In this document: piece by piece, positions 56,936 through 64,000 of the stretch
Position numbering within the stretch: position 1 is the first letter of the stretch
Layout of the letters: the number at the start of each line of letters is the position of its first letter
DNA from: Polyporus tsugae
Lineage: Eukaryota > Basidiomycota > Agaricomycetes > Polyporales > Polyporaceae
Assembly (NCBI GenBank): GCA_024305745.1
Contig: JAHRBS010000007.1
Location: 1,922,001 to 1,986,000 of the forward strand
Direction: 5' to 3'
Length of the DNA: 64,000 nucleotides
Position numbers and translations under genes: made by a program
The notes under the pieces: model-generated
What the model was told of the DNA's origin: nothing
What the model saw: the letters and a program-made list of their open reading frames with translations, nothing else
Databases searched by the model: none

Positions 56936-58224
56936 CTACAAGAACTGCATCTTCGACGTCCTGTATTAGAGTGATAAGCATCAGATGAGAACCTGGGTTC
57001 ATCCGGGACCGAGCGAAGGTGACCATAAGTATCGAGAACTCACCGGAGTCTAACCAGGATAGCCCCAAGCAAACCGATGGGGCTTATCGTAAACACTAAC
57101 AGGCGGACGAAGTGGCTACTGGCGCCAGTCGACCACGACGACCAAGCGCCTCCGAGGTGTGCTACAAGTAGAAAGAGCGGGAACAGAAGGTACCCAGACA
57201 ACCTGTTCAGATGCGGCGGGTGACCGGGGATTAAAATTACAATCAGCTCTAGGAAGCCGCTCAGGCTGAAATGCGGGCCATGCAGCACTGACCTGTGGTA
57301 CTTCCAAACCGATTTCGCCTTCGGGTTGCCTCCAAACAGACGTCCACCAAACCATACACTTCCTCCCCCCACCACGACCTGAACCACGAGCCACGACACA
57401 GCAATGATTCCAAGCGTCTGGCAGGCACCCGACGTCAGTGCGCGAAGAAATACCGAGCACCCCCAACATCAAAATCAAGCGGCCTTAAGACCGTCGATCC
57501 GGCCGTTGGGGGGCCGTGTCTAGATTCAATGCGAACAGTGACTCACCCCATGCCATGTGGTGAAATGCGGGCTCTCATGCAGGGCCTTCCGGCGAACGAT
57601 CGCAAGGGTACCCAAAGAGATAGCCGGGACTCCGAGAGCCATCATTGCCAATTGGTGCCTGGTCAGTCCGGCAGCCTTCGTCTTGGCCTTGGACGTGGGC
57701 TGCAGTGTCAATATGCCTGATAAGCGAATAAGTATGGTTCGTTAGTGGCATGCCCATGGAAAACGTGTCAAACGCCCCGCGCGTTGGCGACGAAACTAAC
57801 CGTAGGTGAACATGGCAATCGATAGGCTTTGTAAGATCGGGTGGAAGAAAAAGAGGCCGAGTGACGTAGGGTTGTTGGTTAGAACGATCGCCCACGTCGC
57901 CACCACAAGAACCTACGGCCGTCCTGTCGGAAACTATACCACTGATGGTTGCTCGGGCACTCACCGCTGCGGACACCTATTGCGAGGGAATGGATATTTG
58001 AGGTTAGAGGTCTAGCAAAGAAACGGGGTGTGGTAACGTACGTAGGCGGCCCACAAAGCTGCGACATCCCCTGGTCTGCCTTCAGGTTTGACAAACTGTT
58101 CGTCAGAACCCATGTCGTCGTTAGCTGGAGAGAGGGGTGCGGCGGGATCGACGTTGAGTGGTTCAGATTCGGGGTCGGGGTCGGAGTAGTGGGAGCCACC
58201 GGTGGAGGGAACGACAGGGGGCAT
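56936..58224 (-). CDS. Cytochrome b561 domain membrane protein
   Basis: Seven exons (58224-58042, 57976-57965, 57912-57801, 57716-57547, 57417-57293, 57202-57044, 56960-56936) give 261 residues. The N-terminal ~60 residues are Pro/Asp/Glu-rich. Then come about six membrane helices with His residues at b561 positions: LFFFHPILQSL, HESPHFTTWHG, VWKYHRLSGYLLF and LLVAHLGG. Such proteins carry electrons across membranes through two haems, often to reduce iron or ascorbate; the partner is unknown here. Exon 2 is only 12 nt (encoding VSAA) and joins two parts of the first helix. The last exon adds a short tail. The upstream frame stays open to 58779, but the first ATG with good context is at 58224. 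Confidence 0.8.
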
Positions 58225-58924
58225 GTGTTTGGGTAAGTGGCACGGACGAAGTTGGGCCCGGGGGTGGATGTATGCGGGGGAAGTTACGTTGAAGGGTGTG
58301 AGCTCGATAAGAAGCCCTGGGTACGTGTCAGATGTAGAGCATGGTCTGACAGACTGGCGCACTGCTGAGAGATCAATGGAGAATGAGGAGGTGCGAATGC
58401 CTAAGCATTCCGCATTCACAGCGATGTGAACAACCGCATTTGCGCGGAATCGCTGCGGAAGCCACATCCCACCAGTGACCACACTGGGAACTCTGATTGG
58501 CCATTGTCTTGTTTGGAATCTCGCGGTCTTCTTCTGGGCCGTCAGTAGTGGATTGGTTAATGCCTTGCTTATATGGGGAGTACTAGTGGCATTTGTCTTC
58601 AAATGCCGAATGTGGCATAGCTGCCAGTGGAACAGGGCCTGCATGTAACAGGGTACATATATACATATAGTGCCTCCTTTGCCAACTTTTGGTCCTGCAG
58701 CAGGAGGGCAGGTCTCCGAGTCGTACGGAGATTGCCGGCTAGTGACGGTCGGAGTATAAGACCCCAGGAGATTCCCCACGGGGAAGCGAGGGCCGGACGG
58801 GGGCGGGGAGTCCGATGGTCATGCAACTCATGCTTCTGGCACTCGAGTTCCGGTAACATCGCCAACATTCGTCTCGTTCTTTTCCTACGACCACTGTGAC
58901 GACTCAGACACTTAAGTGCTGACA
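58225..58924. promoter_or_regulatory. Divergent promoter region
   Basis: The 700 nt between the b561 gene (minus) and the 3-hydroxyisobutyrate dehydrogenase gene (plus) hold both promoters. A TA-rich stretch (58653-58668) may contain a core element. Confidence 0.45.
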
Positions 58925-60105
58925 ATGCGGCCGACTCTACGACTTCTCCAGATCGCAACAAACAACTCTCAGAGACAAAGGAGCGTCAGCTTCGTTGGCC
59001 TGGGTCGCATGGGATCCGAGATGGCGTACAACCTCTTCTCCCGCAGGCTAGTCGAGAGCAACGGCACAGCACGGTTCGTCGTGTGCGATGCGCGGGAGGC
59101 GAGCTCAGCCGCGTTCGTGCACAACTTCATGCACCAATTCCCCGGAGCACAGATAGAGGTTGCGAACACCCCTGCAGAGTACGTCACCCTTCCTTCCGTC
59201 ATGCATTCCCGCCGGCGCACATGGTCTCATAACGTTAATCTATACCGTCTTCCATCGCACATCGCGTGGAATCAGGGCAGTGCTTGCGTCGAGCACAGTC
59301 GTCACGATGCTCCCATCCTCGCCACACGTCCGCAATGTCTACGTCGAAGAGGACGCGATCATCCCCGCGCTGCGTTCCTTGCCACTAGAGGTGGTACAAT
59401 CCACCCTTTGCATCGACTCAACAACGCTCGACGTCGAGGTCGCGCGCGGCGTCTCCGCAGATGTGCAGTCCACTGGGGCCGCGATGGTGGACGCACCGGT
59501 CTCCGGCGGCGTCACCGGTGCCAAGGCTGGCACACTGAGCTTCCTCGTAGGCGGGCCGGAGCCCATGTTCAAGCTCGCGCACCCCTTCCTCGCCCATATG
59601 GGCCAGCGGATTATCTACTGCGGCGAGTCTGGCGCGGGCCTCGCGGCGAAAATCTGCAACAACCTCATCCTCGGCGTGCAGCAGATTGCCGTGGCTGAAG
59701 GGATGCTCCTGGGGCAGAAGTTGGGCCTGGACCCGAAGGTGCTCGCGAGTGTGGTGAATAGCTCGACCGGGTCGTGCTGGTCGTCGTCGGTGAACAACCC
59801 GGTCCCGGGGGCGCTTGCGGATAAGTCTCCTCCGTGCGAACGTGACTACGAGGGTGGATTCGCGACGAGTCTAATGCTGAAGGTGCGTTCATGCGGTGGA
59901 CCCTTTCGAGAAGCTGAGCTTAACGCCGTGTGCGATACAGGATATGGGGCTTGCGACCGACTTGGCGGATTCGACAGGAAGCCCGCTGCCGCTGGGCAAG
60001 AAGGCGGAGAAGATCTATGCGGATGTGGTGAGCGAAGATCCGGAGTTATCGCAAAAGGACTTCTCGTCTGTGTACCGCTACCTGAGATCCGCATACCCCA
60101 AGTAG
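58925..60105 (+). CDS. 3-hydroxyisobutyrate dehydrogenase, mitochondrial
   Basis: Three exons (58925-59178, 59276-59882, 59941-60105) give 341 residues. It oxidises 3-hydroxyisobutyrate to methylmalonate semialdehyde with NAD in valine breakdown. The N-terminus MRPTLRLLQIATNNSQRQRS fits a mitochondrial presequence. The NAD-binding loop is FVGLGRMGSEMAYNL; the substrate motif is DAPVSGGVTGAKAGTL; the catalytic Lys lies in GAGLAAKICNN; and the C-terminal domain has DYEGGFATSLMLKDMGLA. All family residues are present, so activity is expected. An ATG at 58925 follows a GTG in the same frame; only the ATG is a plausible start. Confidence 0.95.
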
Positions 60106-60658
60106 TTGGAATGCAAGAAGGTTGAGACGCCACCGTTACGCCCACGCGGCACATGTACATTAGCTTTGAGGGAACAAGGATATCCCGGGCTCGTGAATGC
60201 GTAGCTAGGTAATCCGAAATCCTCCCGGACAGGGGAGCAAATTATGTAGTGTGTGCTATGTTGGGACCTGGGTGAAGGCGAGCCCGATCGATCGCTATAG
60301 GGACTACTGATTTATATGGAGTATCGGCGGACCGGGAAGAGTTTGTGCGGCTGTTCAAGTATTACGCGGGCAGGGAGCGGTCGTGGACGGTGTCGGGAGA
60401 AGAGGTTCGAGGGGGATCTGGCGAGGATCTGGGAGGGTGAGGCGAGAGGCTAATAATTACCGGACGCAGTGCCAGGAGGAGGCATCTGGCGACTGGCATC
60501 TGCCCCCTGACAGTGACAGTGATAGCCACCGGCTCCGTCTCCGTCTCGCATCATCCCTCGCCTCCAACAAATCGCCTTGATCTCCCTCTCCTCCACCCTC
60601 TCCTCCTCCCCGTCCCCCCCCCGACTCCCTTCCTTCCTCTACTCTCCCCCTGCCCCCG
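60106..60658. other. Intergenic region, SDR promoter
   Basis: About 550 nt between two plus-strand genes. The last 100 nt before 60659 are strongly pyrimidine-rich (CTCC and CCCC runs), typical of a leader of a highly transcribed fungal gene. No gene is visible. Confidence 0.5.
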
Positions 60659-62646
60659 ATGTCAAGCAAGCCGAACGCGATCATCTTCGGTGCGCCGTCC
60701 TCTGCCTGCCCTTTTCTCCCATCTTTTCTGATCAGAGCCGCACGATGCACACTGACCTCCAGGCGGCCTCAACACCTGTTCGCGCACTCTCGCTGCCCTT
60801 CTTGTCCCTCTCGACGGTGGTGAGCGACTCGTCGAGGTGAGTATCCGTCTCCGGCTTCCTGTCCGCGTACCCCTGCGTAATAATATGGTGGTCGACTGCG
60901 ACTGACCATCTGCCCCAACCCCCTAGAACCTCCGGATCGTGGACAAGTACTCCGTTGCCCCCCCAACCACGTAAGGATCCGCTCGCTCACCATGACTGTT
61001 GGAGATATGGCTCCGAGTCGCTCAGACTGCCTTAACACAGTTATCTTGGTTCTGTCTTCCCGGAGGTCCTCAAGCAGCCCAACGTCGAGTACCGCCAGGC
61101 TAACCTCACCGTTGCCTGTATGTCCCCCTTTCACTTCCATTCCCCCATCCTCCGCCGTTGCAACCCCATCTGATCCGCGTCTATGCTGCACACAGCAACT
61201 GTTGCGTCTGTCTTCGAGCCGCTGGCGGGGCAGGATGCCTACGACTACGTTTTCGACCTCACGGGCGAGATTGGATGGGATAGGCCGGAGGGGGTGAGTG
61301 CCATTCCTCTTTGCGCAGCGTGCGGTCCAGTCTGCTCGGGGCCCCCGTTCGACGTCCGCTAACCTCGTGCTCTTTCTCTGCTCGTGCCGCCCCGGACGCC
61401 GACGTCCGCGTCCGCCCAGATCCAAATTGGTCACACGTTCAAGGTCGCGCGGCTGGTGGCGCTCGAGGCGGCGAGCCGGAAGGTGAAGGCGTACGTGCGT
61501 ATACAGCACCCGTTCTACAACTGCAAGGAGAGCGGGCAGCACGACGAGAAGGCGGAGGTGAAGCCCGAGGGCGTGGTCGGCACTTGGTGGCATGAGACGT
61601 TGCGGGCGTTAGGTGCGATACAAGAGTGAGTCTTCCTGTCGGTTTGTGGTTACCAACCGCTTCATCATGGTATATTTACCGTTGCGGCTGAACCCCTTCG
61701 CAGCCTGAACCTCGTTATCGTCCGGACAGCTCTCCCCTATGGCCCTTATGTTAACTACCTCGGTATGATCTCCCTTTGATACTCCGTTGCTGATCATCCG
61801 TTGAAGCTGCGCCCTTCCGTTTAGCCATGACCCCGTTTATCGCAGTCGCAGCATGTTATGGGCATTTGAAACAGCCCATGAAAGCACTGTATGTTCCTCT
61901 ATGGCGTGTGGCTCGATCACACACTGACATCTCGATCAGGAACTCGCCCGGCAAGTATCCCTCACATACCGTGCACGTTGAAGATATTGCTGGTGCGATG
62001 TGGGCCGCGGCGGAGTGGATGGCAAAGACAGGGCGAAAAGAAGCGGACGTGCTTGCGGGCGAGGAACTCGTGTTCAAGAACGAGAAGAGCAAGGCAGCGG
62101 AGTTAGACGGCATGGTAGCGCCGACAGAGAAGATCATTGCGCCGCTGTTCAACATAGTGAGTTGAGTTTGTTTGTTGTCGTGCGCTGAGCGTGGTGTGTG
62201 ACGGGGCTGCAGGAGGACGACTCGAAGGTTACACTAGTCGAGCTTGGAAACGTCATCGCGTCCTACTTCGGCACCACCTTCGACTTCCATAACTTCATGA
62301 CCAACGTCGCCGCAAAGGTCCGTTATTCCTCTTTTGTTTCTTCTGTTCATTCGAGTAACATGCCTATTTCTAGTTCCGCCTCGAGGACATCATCGAGGAC
62401 ATTAACGAGGTCCATGTTAGCACCTGGACAACGATGATCACCACCTCCAACCCGCCCGTCCCCAACACCCAGTTCTCGTCCTACATGGATATGTCCGCCC
62501 TCAAGAAGCACGTCGTCGCCTTCAACGCCGCCAAGCTCAAGAACATCGTTGGATACCAGCTCAAGCGACCGCAGTTCAACCACGACGCCATCGGCGACAT
62601 GGTCGAGAAGCTGAAAGCTGAGCACAGCTGGCCAAACAACTCGTGA
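60659..62646 (+). CDS. Atypical NAD-dependent epimerase/SDR-like protein
   Basis: Eleven exons (60659-60689, 60763-60836, 60927-60970, 61041-61117, 61196-61293, 61420-61625, 61704-61762, 61825-61888, 61940-62156, 62213-62317, 62374-62646) give 415 residues. The Rossmann start is NAIIFGGLNTCSRTLAALL, where extended SDRs have GxxGxxG. Other SDR features: YRQANLT at the end of a strand, VFDLTGE, LVIVRTALPYGPYVNYL, and HTVHVEDIAGAMWAAAEW. The position of the YxxxK catalytic pair reads WWHET, so classic dehydrogenase chemistry is doubtful. The C-terminal ~110 residues (FDFHNFMTNVAAKFRLED onward) are specific to this group. The gene has introns every ~100 nt. Confidence 0.8.
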
Positions 62647-63327
62647 CCCACCCTACGCAGTCCCTGCTACTTTTGGTGTTGCTGCCATTGCTTTCTGCTC
62701 GTTGAAATCGGACTCTGGGTCGTGTGGATGCTGTCGCTGTGCCATGGACGGAAAGTGCACATGTGTTGTTGGCGTGCTCTCGTGCCAACCAACCATCTAT
62801 CTAATGATGTTATGAATGAGTTATGTGCTACGGATGTCGTCCTGTATACGTCTCTTTGTCACCACTATCTACTACGTACTTCTCCACTGTCATGTTCGTC
62901 GTCGTCTGTCACCTCACCCACCCCCATCCCCGCATACCCGTAGCACTCGTCGCGCTCGACCTCGTTTTCTGCTCTCTAGCGCACTAATCCTTTCGCATAA
63001 TTGCTTGTTACTACCGCTCATCTCTCTACTATCCAACCTGTTGTTTCAATCCCACAGCATTGTCATCACTCTGTTGTTATTCCGACTCTGCGACCCACTT
63101 CTCACGCTGATCTGCCTATCGTCGTTTGCGACCGCAATGCGCGATATCCGGTTATGATGCGATACAGTAGCACTCGCTTCACCACTGCCAATGAGGGTCC
63201 TCGGGCATATCAGAAGGGACGGAAGAGAGAACAGACAGATAGAAAATAAAATAAACATGCTGATGCGACGACAGCTACATTGAATGCAAGCGCAAGAAGT
63301 CCATGGTGGTGCCATATATTCATATTG
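62647..63327. other. Convergent 3' intergenic region
   Basis: About 680 nt between the stop codons of the SDR-like gene (plus) and the Arf-GEF gene (minus). The sequence is rich in T and C on the plus strand. AATAAA-like sequence at 63245-63255 may be a polyadenylation signal. No gene is visible. Confidence 0.5.
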
Positions 63328-64000
63328 TCAGGGACTGGGAGCATGCGCAGTCGCAGGGACCGGCGGAGGACGGACTCCAGCAGACTTGGGCGGTGGAGCG
63401 GGGACGATCTCGTCGAGGAAGCCGGGTAGGAACCGCTCGATGCGCTCGTGCGTCGCAGCCCACAGCGCGACCTGGCGTTCCGCCCGGTCGTCCTCCGGCG
63501 CGCTCGGCGGAACGAGAAGGCCGGTGGCGTTCATCACGAGCAACACGTTCTTGAGTGACTCGGGCACGGCTTCGTACTAGACACAAACGTGATCAGCATT
63601 TACTGCTTCCGCTCCACATACAAACGGCAGCATTGCGGCATTGGGACACAGACACACGGGCGACGCGCCTCAATGCCACCTTGAGAGAAAAAGTGTCGTG
63701 GGCGCGCGAGAGGGACGTACCAGCTGATCGCGGCGATCGACATGCATAAGCCTGTCGAGCAAGTCCAGGACCTGGATCCAGAGCACGCGGATGTCGGCTG
63801 TCTGGTCCTCACGCGCCTCGAACTGCATGAACACCTTGCAGACCAGCGCCGACGCACGGAGGCGTGTCTCGGGCATTCCCATTGGGTCGCGCATGAAAAC
63901 CTGCTGCTTGAGAAGCTCGTCCAAGAGGGGGAAGATGACGCGGTTGAAGACCTCCTCAACCTGATTGTGGTTACCTTCGTCCAGAGGGAGGTGCGGGCCG
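63328..64000 (-). CDS. GEA/GBF1-type Arf guanine-nucleotide exchange factor, 3' end
   Basis: Two exons are visible: from the window edge to 63721, and 63576-63328 with the stop TGA. Only the C-terminus is present, about 175 residues; the Sec7 catalytic domain would lie beyond position 64000. Family marks are VFNRVIFPLLDELL, RASALVCKVFMQ, VLWIQVLDLLDRLM and YEAVPESLKNVLLVMNATG, which match the C-terminal HDS region of Gea1/Gea2/GBF1. These proteins load GTP on Arf at the Golgi to recruit COPI coats. The end is Pro/Ala-rich. An intron of 144 nt (63720-63577) is longer than the others in the window. Confidence 0.85.

Noticed and set aside
58225..58779. N-terminal extension of the b561 frame on the minus strand
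   Set aside because: The frame is open upstream of 58224 but has no family sequence and occupies the shared promoter; a start at 58224 is simpler.
58916..59698. A 260-codon open frame overlapping the hydroxyisobutyrate dehydrogenase
   Set aside because: It shares exon 1 but runs through the intron and continues in a wrong frame; the spliced model carries all family motifs.
1..64000. Transposons, long terminal repeats, CRISPR arrays, operons, horizontally acquired cluster
   Set aside because: I saw no transposase or reverse transcriptase motifs, no long direct or inverted repeats and no array of spaced repeats; all genes have fungal intron structure and similar base composition.

Overview
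The window comes from a filamentous basidiomycete, most likely an Agaricomycete. The evidence is eukaryotic gene structure: almost every gene is split by many introns of about 45-70 nt with GTRNGY-type donors and CTRAC/TGAC-type branch sites. Closely packed genes lie on both strands, and the families present (FMP25, HRQ1, GDS1-like, wax-synthase-type MBOAT, acidic basidiomycete proteins) fit that group. I see no operons, CRISPR arrays, tRNA or rRNA genes, or intact transposons. Gene models were built by hand by joining exons so that splice sites, reading phase and family motifs agree. Total CDS lengths divide by three for every complete model.

Left part (1-14.5 kb): the 5' part of an FMP25-like mitochondrial RCC1-repeat protein (minus); an unresolved stretch with scattered coding segments (1.7-5.4 kb); a small multi-pass membrane protein; a myristoylated NDUFAF4-like protein divergent from a class I histone deacetylase; and a large RRM-RRM-PUF RNA-binding protein. 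Middle part (15.4-35.2 kb): a GDS1-type winged-helix protein, linker histone H1, RNA polymerase III subunit RPC82, a long acidic basidiomycete protein of unknown function, a degenerate AMP-binding (acyl-CoA synthetase-like) membrane protein, and the FACT subunit SPT16. Five genes here or just to the left act on chromatin or transcription (HDAC, H1, SPT16, RPC82, GDS1-like), but they are separate transcription units and I do not infer co-regulation.

Right part (36-64 kb): a tandem pair of related genes of unrecognised family, an alpha/beta hydrolase, a small predicted mitochondrial protein divergent from the 30-exon HRQ1 helicase gene, the SCY1-like pseudokinase (convergent with HRQ1, 80 nt between stop codons), two tandem wax-synthase-like MBOAT genes, an arrestin-like protein, a cytochrome b561 protein, 3-hydroxyisobutyrate dehydrogenase, an atypical NAD-dependent epimerase-like protein, and the 3' end of a GEA/GBF1-type Arf-GEF running off the right edge.

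The most unusual observations are the unrecognised tandem paralogue pair with conserved intron positions and a GC donor in one copy; two consecutive 9-nt microexons in HRQ1; several three-fold-length introns with no stop codon; and three apparent pseudo-enzymes (AMP-binding, SDR, SCY1). The segment at 1.7-5.4 kb could not be assembled into convincing gene models.
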